A stretch of DNA of 64,000 bases from Quillaja saponaria. Lineage: Eukaryota > Streptophyta > Magnoliopsida > Fabales > Quillajaceae. This document shows positions 35,489-47,703 of this stretch, piece by piece; within the stretch, counting starts at the first letter, position 1, and the number at the start of each line of letters is the position of its first letter. Where the stretch lies: positions 17,254,001 to 17,318,000 of the forward strand of contig CM055613.1 in the NCBI GenBank assembly GCA_029379385.1, read 5' to 3'. The notes beneath the pieces were generated by a model, which saw only the letters and a list, made by a program, of their open reading frames with translations, was not told the DNA's origin and made no database searches. Position numbers and translations under genes: made by a program.

Positions 35489-35510
35489 AAAAAAAAAACA
35501 AAAACAAAAA
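35487..35510 (+). other. L1 3' A-rich tail
   Basis: Twelve or more A residues, followed by CAAAAACAAAAA, come directly after the RNase H stop. They mark the 3' end of the LINE and confirm its plus orientation. Confidence 0.75.
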
Positions 35511-35644
35511 TTTCTCTGAAATTTTAAAATAAGTCACAACTTAACTTGAATTCTAAAATATCCTCATTATCTTATAAGAAATATATGATTTAAATTATAT
35601 CAACAAAATTATATTATATGAGATCAATATACTTAAAATAAAGT

Positions 35645-35819
35645 ATCAATTGCACTAATACCACCATGAACTACTGCCCATTTTGCATATATTAACCTTT
35701 ATGAATTATCAAATTAGGCACATAACACCTTATTTAAGTTATAAATAGCAAGTAACTTCCAATCATCTAAATTAGTTATAAAATCTAACAAATTAACTTA
35801 GAAAAGACTAAACTATCCT

Positions 35820-35877
<58 letters not shown>

Positions 35878-36405
35878 GTCTTTCACTTTCTATCTCTTGT
35901 TTCGTCTTTTATCTTTTTCTTTTTCTCTAGCAATTAAAATTTCTATATTTATTCAATTTTAGCATATTCTTTAATATGTAATACAATAATAAGAAAATAA
36001 AAGTTTTGATGAAAATATTATCATTAAAGCATAAATTGAAACAACAACTTGTATAATTTCTATAAATGAGAAAATAATATTAAATTCTATTAAAAATTAA
36101 TGGATTATGAATGAATCAAATATTATTTTTGCATGTTAAAATTGAATCAATATAATGAGTTTAGTTTCATAGAAAATGAAAAGAAAAAAATGTAAAAAGG
36201 AGAAACCATAAAAAAAATTATAATGAGGGCATTTTAATATTTATGAGTTAATTTGTTAGATTTAATGGCTAATTTAGATGAGTGATAGTTATTTATTAAT
36301 AATGACTTAAATAAGAGAATTTTGTGACTAATTCAATAGTTTATAGAGTTATTATAAAACAGGTGGTAGTTAATGGGGATAAAATGTAATTAACTCTAAA
36401 ATAAA
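35645..36405. mobile_element. Large foldback MITE with (TA)n core
   Basis: The arm at about 35648-35795 pairs with 36240-36405. Both arms, read inward, give AACTAC(C), then TTATTTAAGT.AT..ATA and ATCATCTAAATTAG, then AATCTAACAAATTAACT. Arms are about 150-190 bp with moderate mismatch. The ~440 bp between them holds the (TA)n tract. No ORF is present. Confidence 0.75.
35822..35873. repeat. (TA)n microsatellite, about 25 units
   Basis: An uninterrupted TA alternation sits between the two arms of the foldback element. Confidence 0.95.
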
Positions 36406-37265
36406 ATCAAAATTGAATCACTAATCATTCATTGAACTATGATAAAACTAAATTGTAAAGAAAAGTAATGCTTTATTAAGATTGCGACTTTTCGAATTGT
36501 TTGGATAATGAAATTTCTAATTATTTTTTTTCTTGCACTGTATAAAATTCCTATTTCTGTCGGGGTGTTTCAACGGCTAAGTAGAAAGAGAGGTCTTTAG
36601 GTCTGCGGTGTATGAAAAGGAGAGGTGTGTGAGGCACACTAAATTTGATACACCATAGACCAGCATGTGTTTTTGTTTTTGCTTCCAAAGTCCATAGACC
36701 AGCCTTTGTTGTACTATCTCTAGTCTATACTATAAATTACATTTTAAATTATTTTAGAGAAAACAAATAATGAAAATAAAAGAAAAGCTTAAATATAGAG
36801 AACCACAAATGCTAATAGGAATAGAGCTTCACTTCACATAAAATATCTAATAATGAAAATACTTTAAAAATAGATACCTACAAAAGGACTAATTAAAAAA
36901 AATAAAAATAAATTAGCTATGCATTGGGCATGAGAATCTGGCTAATTATAGCTTTAAAGATGGCCTATAAGTATAGGTACATAAATAGATTTATTCATGA
37001 ACAACTCCTGAGATGATGATTTTCGTCATTTGAGACAGAAAATTAAATACAAAATTTGACCATAAAATCCCTCAAAACTCCTGTAGATATATTGAAAACA
37101 ATTATAAAACATATTCACATCTGCATAGGCCTTGATTCTCTAGAAAATGTATTTCTTTGGATTTGTTTTGTGAGAGTCCAAATTTGCCCCCAAGAATTGA
37201 CTCTCCTTCTAGAAGTTTTGTCCTCAGTAGCTTCTAAGAACCCACACCTCCAAACTATGACTGAA
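36406..37265. other. Non-coding spacer
   Basis: No recognisable protein. A 75-codon open frame at 37056-37283 has no family signature and overlaps the CACTA-like terminus, so I do not call it. Confidence 0.5.
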
Positions 37266-37450
37266 AACTACAAGAAACTGTAATATCAGCAACGATACAT
37301 TGATGTCCATGATACTATATTTGTGGTCTCTGAGAGGCTGTCAAAAATACCTTTTTCGCTAATAATGGTTTTCAGCAACATGCTGTCTATGATAAGTATC
37401 AACGACATCATGATGTCTCTAATAATATCATAGATACTAGATTTTTTTTT
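37266..37450 (+). mobile_element. CACTA-like left terminus with subterminal repeats
   Basis: AACTACAAGAAA matches the CACTACAAGAAA terminus of CACTA elements except for the first base. It is followed by short subterminal words on both strands: ATCAGCAACGATAC, TTGATGTCCATGATAC, AACATGCTGTCTATGATAAG, ATCAACGACATCATGATGTC. The matching right terminus is unassigned. Candidates at 47620 and 62769 have different subterminal sequence. Confidence 0.5.
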
Positions 37451-37539
37451 CAAAAAAGATTAATTATTTTGTAGACACTATTTTTTATTTATTGAGGATT
37501 AATCAATAACAAAATAAACGTATTTTGAATAGCCAAGAA

Positions 37540-39375
37540 TTTATGCACATGTGGCATTTTTAGTTTAAAAGTTTGAAAATTGGGCCTCGGTAGGTAAAAT
37601 CTCTACAGGGACGACTAAAACTTGTTGGATTTTCAATTTCAATCAAACAATAAAAATTCACCATTGTGCATTTCTAGTAGAAAAACTTTGAAGATTGGGT
37701 TTCAAAGGTAAAATCATAAACTGCAAGTCTGTTTGACAAGTTAGGACTACTAAGAAGTTTGCGGAGACGAATATGACTTGTAGAAAGAAACAATTTTCTA
37801 TTTAGATCAAATGTTATAAATTTATTAAAAGGTGTGTGTTTCTAGTTGAAAACTTTGAAAATAGAGCTTTAATGGGTAAAATCATAAAATAGACTTTTGT
37901 TTGATGTGTCAGGAGTAGCGGCACGTCTACGGAGACGAATAATGACTTGTAGAAAGAAATGGTTTGCAATTTGGATCAAACTAGGAATTTGTGCCTAAAT
38001 ATGTTTTTTAGTTGAAAACTTTGAAAATTGAGAATCGGGAGATCAAATCATAGAATACAAATCTGTTCGACAAGCTAAGAGTACCAACATGTTTGCAGGG
38101 ACAAATAAAAGTTGTAGGATGAAATGTTAAAAGTTTATTTATAAGTGTGTTTCTAGTTGAAAATTAGGTTTTGGTTGGTAAAATCATAAAATACAAATCT
38201 GTTTGATTAGTAGGGAGTATTGAGATGTCCGTGGAGACGAATATGACTTATAGGAAGAAAAAAATTTCTGTTTAGGTCAAATGTTGAATTTATTAAAAAG
38301 TGTGGGTTTCTAGTTGAAAACTTTGAAAATTAAGCTTCTATGGGTAAAATCATAAAATAGACTTTTGTTTGACAAGTCGGGAGTACCAGTACGTCTACGG
38401 AGATGAATAATGACTTGTAGGAAGAGACAATTTGCAATTTGGATCAAAGTACATTATGAATTTATGCCTGGCCCTTTTTTTTTTTTTTTGTTGAAAACTT
38501 AGAAAATTAGGCATCAGGAGATAAAATCATAAAACACAAGTTTGTTCAATAAGTCGTGAATACTAGTAGTTCTGCAAGGATGAATGAAAGTTGTTGGAAG
38601 AAAAGATTTTCTATTTAGATGAAATGTTAGAAATTTATTTATAAGTAAGTGTTTCTAGTTGAAAGTTTTGAAATTATGTTTTAGGTGGTAAAATCATGAA
38701 ACACACTTCTATTTGACTCGTAGGAAGTACTGAGAAGACCCCAAAGAAGAATATGACTTGTAGGAAGAAACAATTTTCTATTTAGGTCCAACATTATGAA
38801 TTTATTAACAAGTGTGTGTTTCTAGTTGAAAACTTTAAAAATTGAGCTTTGATAGGTAAAATCATAAAATAGACTTTTGTTTGACAAGTCAAAAGTATCG
38901 ACATGTCTATAGAGACGAATTATGACTTGTGAGAAGAAATAGTTTGCAATTTGGATCAAAAGCTAGGAATTTATGCCAAACTGTGCTTTTTTAGTTGGAA
39001 ATTTGAAAATTAGGCATCAGGAGAAAAGGATTACTCCAATGACTTAGTTTTGACGCAACATGGATAATAGGAGGAAGTGATAAAGCTTAAAAATATAAGA
39101 TACAAGTCTGTTCAACAAGTCGGGAGCACTAGCATGTCAGTAGCGATAAATAAAAGTTGTTGGAAGAAATGCCTTTCTATTTGGATGAAATATTAGAAAT
39201 GTATTTATAAATATGCAATTCTAGTTAAAAATTTTGAAAATTAGGTTTCAGGTGGTAAAATCATAAAATACGGGCACCTCCGCATGGATGAATAAGACTT
39301 GTACGAAGAAGCGATTTACAATTTGGATCAAATGTTAGCAATTTAAGCACAAGTGTATGTTTCTAAACGAAAATT
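37540..39375 (+). repeat. Tandem satellite-like array, ~165-bp monomers in three-monomer units
   Basis: About eleven monomers each contain TTTCTAGTTGAAAACTTTGAAAAT, GGTAAAATCATAAAATA.A, TTTGACAAGTCGGGAGTAC and a 'GACTTGTAGGAAGAAA' or 'AAAGTTGTTGGAAGAAA' site. Three monomer types alternate: GAATATGACTTG with TTCTATTTAG.TCAAATGTT (37769, 38239, 38749), GAATAATGACTTG with TTTGCAATTTGGATCAAA (37938, 38406, 38918), and AATAAAAGTTGTTGG (38103, 38582, 39147). A higher-order period of about 470-540 bp results. No coding content. A cousin of the monomer is found at 55930-56600. Confidence 0.85.
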
Positions 39376-41712
39376 TTGATTTTATCACACGACTTTAAAC
39401 AAATTAGTAATAGATAATGTTGTCCAATTAATTTATACTAATCAATTATATATCTTGTATTTTAATATTTTTTTTAGTCTTTATTTTTAACTAAATATAT
39501 TTTTTCTGCTTGAATCCTTTCAAAGATTTATTTATTTATTTATTTATTTTGTTTACAAGAGCTATACTACCGATTGATTAAACATTTTTAGCTTATATAT
39601 ATTTTTAAGAGCATAAAATACAGATGAATGATTGACATTAGTATTACCAAGTTATTGTACATTTCAATTATTATGGATAGTGTTGATGGTTGATGGGAAG
39701 ATGAAATAATGAACGGAGAAAATGAAGATGCTCGAATTTAATTAGGAGAGAAAATCAATATGAAAAAAGACATTCAACATAATTGATTATTATAACTTAA
39801 TTGAACAATAAGATCTATAAACGATCTGTTATACTTCCCGTTTTGTTTTCATGAAATTTGTTATACTCATTGTCATAAAATCAACTATTGCATATTTTAT
39901 TTACAATATGTTATTAAATTATTTTCAATTGAAAAGTAGCAAATATATGAAAAATAATTCTTCAGATAAATACTGTTAGGATCAATTAAATATCCATATT
40001 TTTAGTATTTAAAATTAAATCTTCCTCTCTAATTAAAAAACAAAATTTACTTTATATTAAACATTTTAAACAACAAGATATATCCGACTAAAAATTTTGT
40101 ATGAAATTTTTACATATACATTAAATAGGTGTGATAAATTATCAATTGAATTTAATATTGTTATATATATATATATGTCATTATAAGCGTGTCATTATAT
40201 TTAAATGACATGTGTACAGTGTTAATATACAACTCGTGCGCATAAGACATGTACAGTGCAATAAATATTGTGCATTGTCTCATGCACCGAAGCCATTATT
40301 TTCTGTATACCTAAAAGTAGACGTCCTTACAAGCTTTTAGTAAGACATAGACATGGCTCCTCCAAACAAAAAATAAATAAATAAATTTCATATTTATTTT
40401 GAATATTTTTATTAATATCTAGTAATTCCTTTCGGAATTTTATATCTTTGCTGTATAGTGTCTTTTTGGCCCCGTATATATATATAGAAATTGGGATGTA
40501 ACGGCCATCATGTTTATAAAATAGGTAATAACTGTTATTAAGTTTTTCTGTTTTTTCTTGAAATGATATTTTATATAATGATATCCATTAATCAGCACTT
40601 TTATTATATCCAAGGCTCGGAAGTTCAAATTGCTACAATTTCAACCTCCTAAAATTTCAATAAAACAGTTTTGTCCCCATAAAATTTACATAAAATAAAA
40701 AAATAATAATTTAATTGCATAATTAAGAAGATAAATTTATTGTCAAACTTTTTAAAATATAACTTTCTTTCTTTCTTTTTTACCTATCAATTTATTATTT
40801 GTTGAATTATTTACGGCACTTAGTCAATTAGGTATCATTTTTTTTTTTTTATAAATATTTATTATTTCTTAAAAAAATAAATGTAACTAAGTTGTTGACA
40901 TGAATTTTTTTACATTGAAAATAATTTTTATTTTTGAGTCATAATAATTACAGTTAAGAATGAACAAAACCATGAATATGTTTTTTATGTTTCATTATTT
41001 TCTTTTATCAAGTAAATACATGCTTTCAATCAAGAAATCTATAATCCTTTACCAAAACGTGTTAAATTCATTTAAAATTTTCAATTTGGTTATTATTTAT
41101 ATCTAAAAAAATGACTAATTTTTTTTTCTTTCATGTTGAATTCTCATTGATAGGGATTAAGCATTCATTTTATTTTTTCAGCTTAACAAAGGACTGTGAT
41201 TAAACAAAAATAATATTTTATATATTATATATGTCAGTTGCCTCCACTGAAATTTTTTTTTGGATCTGCCACTGCCCAAGGTACACTGGTCACTTCATAT
41301 AAGTTAACAGCGACTTATGGGAATATCCACAGTAGTATCCACAGTCAAAATGGGAAGCTCCTCAGTCTAGATAAGCACTCAAAAGCTAGTACTAAAACTA
41401 TCAACACCTTCAAACATGATCCCAGCTCAGATAATTGCGGAATTAGTCTAAAAAATGACATCACCAATCCCCATGCCTCAATAAAAAAAATGAAACTTAA
41501 TTTTAAGTTGGTCAATTGTTACCACCTAATATTCAATACGTGTTTGGCATTAAGTAATAAAGAATGCCATGCCAAGATTTTTGTTTTCAAACACCAAATA
41601 TTATTTTCTGTATGTTGCTTCAGCAACTGAACTCAAGTTGGCAAGGGTTTTATTTTGACTAGATTTAAGTTAAGTAGTATAATTAACTGGAGTATAGTTT
41701 AATTGGCAATGA
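39376..41712. other. Non-coding, AT-rich, with an unassigned 130-codon open frame
   Basis: An open frame at 41238-41630 (130 codons) shows no domain, signal peptide or repeat that I recognise. Its start overlaps GGATCTGCCACTG (about 41260-41273), which looks like the reverse of a CAGTGGCGGATCC-type hAT terminus, so the frame is probably fortuitous. A block at 40190-40310 shares words with 47855-47930 (ACAACTCGTGCGCATAAGACATGT against ACAACTCATGCCCATGAGACATGT). Confidence 0.4.
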
Positions 41713-42179
41713 TGTTATAATTTTATACAGGATCTCATACATGAATTTAGAACACATCAATAATAAGGGTGCATACCTGATTGAGCCATAGCAACGGATA
41801 TCTGAAATTTCAGCCAAGCACGCCTTAATAATTGCTTCACATAGTCATGTCTTCCTCTCCGTACTCTATGTATTTTCTGATGGCAGCTTTCAATGGGGCA
41901 AGATGCGTATATATAGAGAGGAGAGGGGACCTAGCTATTTCATGTTAAATAAAACTTTAAGAGTCCTCCCATTAAAGACTCTTAAAGTCACTTAGCCTAC
42001 ACTTACTGCCAATCCACATCTAATCAGATAAGAAGTGTGCTTAAACCCTATCCCAAATGATTACATAAAACTGTATGTGCTTTTACTAGCATGTCTCAAA
42101 TGGACCAAACCTTAAGTCCGTTTTATTATTAAAACAAAACCATACAATTATTGGCAGCCCACACATGAAATTTCTAACA
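41713..42179 (-). repeat. 3' LTR of the minus-strand Copia
   Basis: It contains TATATATAGAGAGG (about 41910-41925), the likely LTR TATA region in reverse. It is near-identical to 45006-45472 with scattered substitutions. Confidence 0.85.
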
Positions 42180-42839
42180 TTCTCCCACTTGGGCAATCAT
42201 TAATTGTAGTTTTAAAAATTTTGAAAAACATATTTTTAGAAAACGACTCTCGGGCAAGGTATAACTTTTATGTGGCCACAATTTTAAAAGAAAAATTTAG
42301 GTCTTGAGACGAACTTCAAACAATTCAGCCCAATTAAGTTATTAACACCGAATCATGGCAATCATTGTGCCACTTAAACGACACAAGACCAATCCATGGT
42401 TACAAATACAAACAACTTAATCTGCAATGGATCTAGATGTGGTAGTGTAGCAAGAAAAATAGCATATAAATGTGATCAACATATGCTATTTTCATTGTCG
42501 GTCCTCCAAGTGATTTCATTAAAACTGAATGCTTTCCAAAGCACTAGAAATCACTTAAGCTTAATTTTAAGCTTGTATGTTTCAACAACCATCTCGAGAT
42601 ATCCAATTAGTGTCATTTGAGACATACCTCCAAATTGACAAAACCGTCATACTTAAGACAGACACAAAATCTTAAGATTTTAATGCAATGACATATCATA
42701 AATAACTATATGTGCACATGTAATATTAATCATATCATAATGAAAATAACTACTATCTTCATTAATAAAATGTACCATCTAGCAAGGATGTAAACAAACA
42801 TAATATAGCATATATAACATGCTAGCTAGTTTGAACAAA

Positions 42840-44000
42840 ACAACGCAAACTCCCACTAACCAAAAACATCAAAGGACTCCACAATACTTATGTTATCAAC
42901 ATGACTTTTAAAAATCCCAGCACTTTTAAAAATCCCAGCCTTAAGTTTCTTGGTTAAAGGATCTGCCAAAAGTTTACTGTATCAGTATGTTCAAAAACAA
43001 TGTCTCATTTTTTCATAAAATCTCTAGTCATCGCCTCTCGATTCACTAGAAATCTTATTGTTCTTTATGAAGAACACGGTAGAACTATTTTTATAATAGA
43101 TCTTAAGCATTTTAAAATCGAGACAATCACACAAAGATAAATTATCATGTTATTCAACCACATACTATGCTTGTATAGTGAAAGAAGCTTTTGCTTGGAA
43201 CAATTCCAGATACATCTCCCAAAATCAACATGAAAATATATCTTGAAGTAGATTTAAGATTATCTTTGCAATTAGCAAAGTCAGAATCAGAGTAACAAAT
43301 TAATTTAAGGTGATCAATCATTATATGCATTAGCATAAAACTTTGGTTCTCTGTAAATACTTCATAACCTATATACTGATCTTGGATTTGACTGTGCCAA
43401 AAACTCTCACTGCAAAAGCAATGTCAGAGCTAGTACAAATCAAAGCATACAAGCTTCCAATTGCACTAGCATGAAACACATTTCTCATGGACTTTCTCTG
43501 AAACTTATTAACGAGATACTAATTTAAACTAAACTTGTCATTCTTGACAACAGGCACATCCCTAGTCTTGCATTTATATATATTGAACTTAAACAACACT
43601 ATATCAATATAGGTTTACTAAAGAAAACCTAACAAGGGTGAGATCTAATCCGGTGTATCTCAACACCAAGAACAAAAGATGTTTCCCTAATATCCTTCAT
43701 GCCAAAAGCTTAGACAACATCAACTTTTTCTCACAAAATAAGTTAATATCACTATTGATAACAAGCAAGATATCATTGACCATTATCAGGATATGATAAA
43801 CTTGCTCCCACTAACTTTAAGATATATTCATTAAATCAGTGTTACTAAATCAATATGATAAACTAGCTCCCACTGACCTTAGTGTATATTCATTTATCAA
43901 CCTTATTCTTAACATAACTAAAAGAGGTGCTACCTTATCAAAATTTCAATAACCATTATCTAAATGCTTATTGGAGACTATTTGATTGATTTGTTAAACA
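42840..44000 (-). pseudogene. Copia pol C-terminal relic (end of RT, RNase H)
   Basis: On the minus strand, fragments match the end of a Copia polyprotein in order. First is the post-RT region (SFVLGVEIHRIRSH, KFQRKSMRNVFHASAIGSLY, SDIAFAVRVFG). RNase H pieces follow (DHLKLICYSDSDFANCKDNL, KSTSRYIFML at 43330-43160). The final LLADPLTKKLKAGIFKS and FDVFG*WEF tail lies near 42970-42850. Several stops and frameshifts are visible. Everything upstream of the RT palm is lost. Confidence 0.75.
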
Positions 44001-44876
44001 TACAAATAATATTATTATCTCTATTTTATTTGAAACCTTCACTATGTAAACATGCTTTATAAGGTTTCCATTCAAGATAGATGTTTTCACATCCATCTGA
44101 AATAACTCAAGGTTGATAAATAAGTCACTAAGGTTATAATCACCCAAAAGAATTTTATTTATTTATTTATTATATTTTTATTTTAGTTGAGACAGTAGAA
44201 AAAGTCTCGCTAAAATGGCACATTCTTTTGAGTGAAAAACCTTCAATTACAAGCTTTACTTTGAAACACTCAATCTGTTGATTTGAATTATTCTTAATCT
44301 TACAAATTCACTTGCACCCAATGAGTATAGAAAACCACGGAAGTTCAACCAACTCCCATACACCAAATGTTAAGGAGACAGGTGCTTGTGCAACTATATT
44401 CAAATGTTAAGGAACTACATCAAAAACAAAGGCGACAATTTTAACTAGAATAGGTGATGCATTTTCAATTATTCTTAACTTCCTCCATCACCTATTCTCA
44501 CCACATGTTACGTGATGTAGTTAGTGACAAGATATATATATGAAATATGATAAATTTATTTTTCTTTCTTTACTAGTAGTTGAAAACTTTTTCAACTCAA
44601 TAAATCAAATTCTAAGAATTTAGCAGTGTGAGATACTACTATCTTGGTTTCACTGCGTGGATAGAACATATCTCCCTTAAAATGATTTAGATAACTAGTA
44701 AAGCAATAGTGAGTAGAAAATATAACGATTTTCTTCTCATTTGTGTTATATAATTTTATTTCAGTTTGACAACCTTAGACACGAAAAAGGTTCAATCTAG
44801 ATTTTCTCCCAGCCTACAAGTTAAAAAGGTGTTTTAAACCTTGATTTACTGGTAACCCAATTATTTAGGGACTTTA

Positions 44877-45165
44877 CATAGAGTACGAAGAGGAAGACCT
44901 GGCTATGTGAAGCAATTATTAAGGCGTGCTTGGCTGAGATTCCAGATATCCGCTGCTATGGCTCAATCAAGTACGCAATCTTATTATTAATGTGTTCTAA
45001 ATTCATGTTATAATTTTATACAGGATCTCATACATGAATTTAGAACACATTAATAATAAGGTTGCGTACCTGATTGAGCCATAGCAGCGGATATCTGAAA
45101 TTTCAGCCAAGCACGCCTTAATAATTGCTTCACATAGCCATGTCTTCCTCTCCGTACTCTATGTA
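44877..45165. repeat. Long LTR palindrome (hairpin) at the Copia 5' LTR boundary
   Basis: Sequence 44877-45007 is the inverted copy of the LTR end at about 45033-45165. The innermost stem ATGTGTTCTAAATTCATG pairs perfectly with CATGAATTTAGAACACAT around a ~25-nt loop. The arms continue outward for about 130 bp through GCTATGGCTCAATCA and GAAGCAATTATTAAGGCGTG with few mismatches. It replaces the normal primer-binding site. Confidence 0.85.
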
Positions 45166-45472
45166 TTTTCTGATGGCAGCTTTCAATGGGGCAAGATGCG
45201 TATATATAGAGAGGAGAGGGGACCTAGCTATTTCATGTAAGATAAAACTCTAAGAGTCCTCCCATTAAAGACTCCTAAAGTCACTTAGCCTACACTTACT
45301 GCCAATCCACATCTAATCAGATAAGAAGTGTGCTTAAGCCCTATCCCAAATGATCACATAAAACTGTATGGGCTTTTACCAGCATGTCTCAAATGGACCA
45401 AATCTTAAGCCCGTTTTATTATTAAAACAAAACCATACAATTAATGGCAGCCCACACATAGAATTTCTAACA
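45006..45472 (-). repeat. 5' LTR of the minus-strand Copia
   Basis: Same length (467 bp) as the other LTR. It ends AATTTCTAACA on the plus strand and is followed by AATGG, nearly matching the left-flank AATGA. Confidence 0.85.
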
Positions 45473-47099
45473 AATGGTACCATGTCTTAGGTCTCTTTTC
45501 CTTTCCTAGGTTACTTTCATTTTTTATTTATTTTTACCTTCAAAGTTAATTATGTGTTTTTAAATTTATTGCTTATTTTAATAAGTAAATTTTATTTGTA
45601 TGTTTCAACGCTTAGGCTTCACATTTTTTTAGTCCTTCAACTTTTCTTTTTCTTTTATAGAGGTGATTATTTGGTTTGAATTTTTTACTCCGATTTTCTG
45701 AAGTCAATTACGACAATAATCCCATATCCATATTTATCTTTATTTCTTTGTAAGTTGTTTTATAGCATCAACACAAGATAATATTATATATGCTTCATAA
45801 ATTCAAAGTATACCGACTTGATGTATTCACATATTGAATAATAAAATATTAAACAGAACCCATACATTTGCACGGTTATATATATGTTAGTTATATTATA
45901 TTTATACTATTTAAAAGTCAGAGATCTCATATAGTATTCTACTATATAATATAAACTAACTTAAATTATTTAAGAAATAAATTCAATTAATAAAATTCAT
46001 CCCATCACTTAATAACTGCTAAACAGGTTTCCTTCTCACACACAATACAATAATTTTTCTACTTTCTAACTCTCTCCCACTTTTTTAATATACAAATATT
46101 ATTCTTATCAAATTGAATTAATTATAAATAAAATTAACGTACATATGTGCATGTAAGTGGCTAGTACCATAAATTGGAGACAAATAATAGGTCAAAATTA
46201 TGTTACCTCGATTTTTTTTTTCTTTTAAAAAGAGAGCCATGGTGTTTCTATTTAATATTTCACTAAAGAGATTTACCTTTTAGAGTTTTATATTTTTTCT
46301 TTACTCTCCTACCATTTTTCTCATTATACCTAGCTAATAATGACGATCATGATAATTAAAAAACAGCTGTTCAAACCCATTCGATTCTTTTTTGTTTTCT
46401 TTTTTCCTTGCAAGTAAAATAGTGTAGCATTATTATCTTCATCATTCACTTTTCTACAACCACTTGTGCCAATTTGATTATAAACATTCATAAACCCAAT
46501 CTTATCATAGGCACTAAAAATCTAACTATTTACACGGGTTTCATACCCATGTATATAGTAGATAAATATTTCTAATTAATAGTATTTATTAATATTATTA
46601 ATACCCTTAAAATAATTACAAGTCTATAATTTTATTCAACTAATTAAACAAATTCTGAATGATTGGAGTACGAGAAGAAATGAAATTAGAGAATTAATGA
46701 GAAATTTTAAGAGACTTACCTAAATTCTTCTACTCGACTAGATTGTATTTTGACGGCGGAGAGCTTGGAATTTGAGGAGAACTAGCTGAAACGAGGGAGC
46801 AATATGAATAAAAGAGAATTTAGCGAAATCAATGAATAAACCCTTGCTTCACCATATATAGACTCAAAAATTGACTCCTTCAACTTCATCTCGCGAGAAA
46901 GCTAGCTGTTACAGTGGAAAGAGAAAGAGATGAGAAATCGACAATGTGCTTCTAAGTGTGAATGGCAAAGATGGCAGATATGAGCTCGAAATAGTAAAAA
47001 AGAATGGCAGACCAAATATTAGCTGAGTGAGAGTGAGACATACAAAGAAAGATATGCACGAAAAGGCTACGGGGAGAAGCTGGGAAGAAAAGTTAGAAC
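45473..47099. other. Non-coding spacer
   Basis: AT-rich, with no recognisable gene. The 46700-47060 stretch is purine-rich and less AT-rich, and may be the interior of the CACTA-like element whose end lies at 47620, but no protein can be read. Confidence 0.4.
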
Positions 47100-47621
47100 T
47101 TAGATAGCAACCAAATACAAGACTAATATTTTTTTCTAAAAAATAAATTGTATGAATTTAATTAAATTTATTTATAATAATTAGTAACCGAAATATTGGT
47201 TGCTAATATATTTTATGGTAGCTAAAGTTGATTTTTTTTTTTTTACCAATATATTTAATTTATTTGTAATGGGTTAGTGACCGATCTGGTTGCAAAATTT
47301 TATGTTTATAAAATGGGTTTTTGTTTTAATGGGGTGTCCAAATGACACTTGTTAAACTACAATAAATATAATCATTAAAAATTGAAACTTTTTACAAGTA
47401 GTAATTTATGCAATAAATAGCATAGAAATCATGATTAACTTACAAATTTTCTATTTATAAAAACATAACAAGTGTCTCTTGACTACCAGTTAGATAAATC
47501 GTTATAAAATTTAACAACTGAAATATTTTTTGTTACTAAAAAGGTTGTAAAACTATAAAATTTAGCAACCAAATTATTTATGTTTTTGATTTCATTGCTA
47601 CTAGTGCTTTTTCTTGTAGTA
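47100..47621 (+). mobile_element. CACTA-like right end with subterminal repeats
   Basis: It ends CTTTTTCTTGTAGTA, one base from the reverse of CACTACAAGAAAAAG. The preceding 500 bp holds repeated words in both orientations (TAGTAACCGAAATATTGGTTGCTAAT, TTAGTGACCGATCTGGTTGC, TTAGCAACCAAATTAT), typical of CACTA subterminal regions. No transposase is seen next to it. Confidence 0.55.
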
Positions 47622-47703
47622 AAGATAATTAAAGGAATTATCATCATTGGTTGTGAATTCTTAAAAATCTTATAAACTTATGAACCACACATGGGACGTC
47701 CCA

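Larger units (their letters stand above)
27706..35506 (+). mobile_element. Full-length but dead L1-type LINE with two nested insertions
   Basis: The element keeps the plant L1 order. ORF1 has DUF4283 and a CCHC knuckle. ORF2 has an APE endonuclease, reverse transcriptase, zf-RVT and RNase H. An A-rich tail follows at 35487-35510. Candidate target duplications AAAATTTCTC lie at 27696-27705 and 35507-35516. If they are real, the element spans 7.8 kb, or about 6 kb after subtracting the RTE and MITE inserts, a normal length for plant L1s. Many stops and frameshifts mark it as inactive. Confidence 0.85.
41713..45472 (-). mobile_element. Copia LTR retrotransposon relic, internally deleted
   Basis: Two 467-bp LTRs (41713-42179 and 45006-45472) flank a 2.8 kb interior. 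Read on the minus strand, the LTR starts TGTTAGAAATT and ends TTATAACA. The polypurine tract (reverse of TTCTCCCACTTGGGC) abuts the 3' LTR at 42180. Flanks AATGA (41708-41712) and AATGG (45473-45477) differ at one base and are a plausible target duplication. The primer-binding site expected beside 45006 has been replaced by an inverted piece of LTR. Gag, protease and integrase are not recognisable. Confidence 0.85.

Noticed and set aside
36560..36660. tRNA or SINE-like sequence (TTTCAACGGCTAAGTAGA)
   Set aside because: The A-box resemblance is weak, no B box is at the right spacing, and there is no poly(A) tail.
41238..41630. 130-codon open frame as a possible new gene
   Set aside because: Its start overlaps a hAT-like terminus and the composition is unremarkable. 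Probably chance.
37266..47621. A single 10-kb CACTA element from 37266 to 47621
   Set aside because: The termini look CACTA-like, but their subterminal words differ and no transposase or 3-bp target duplication links them.
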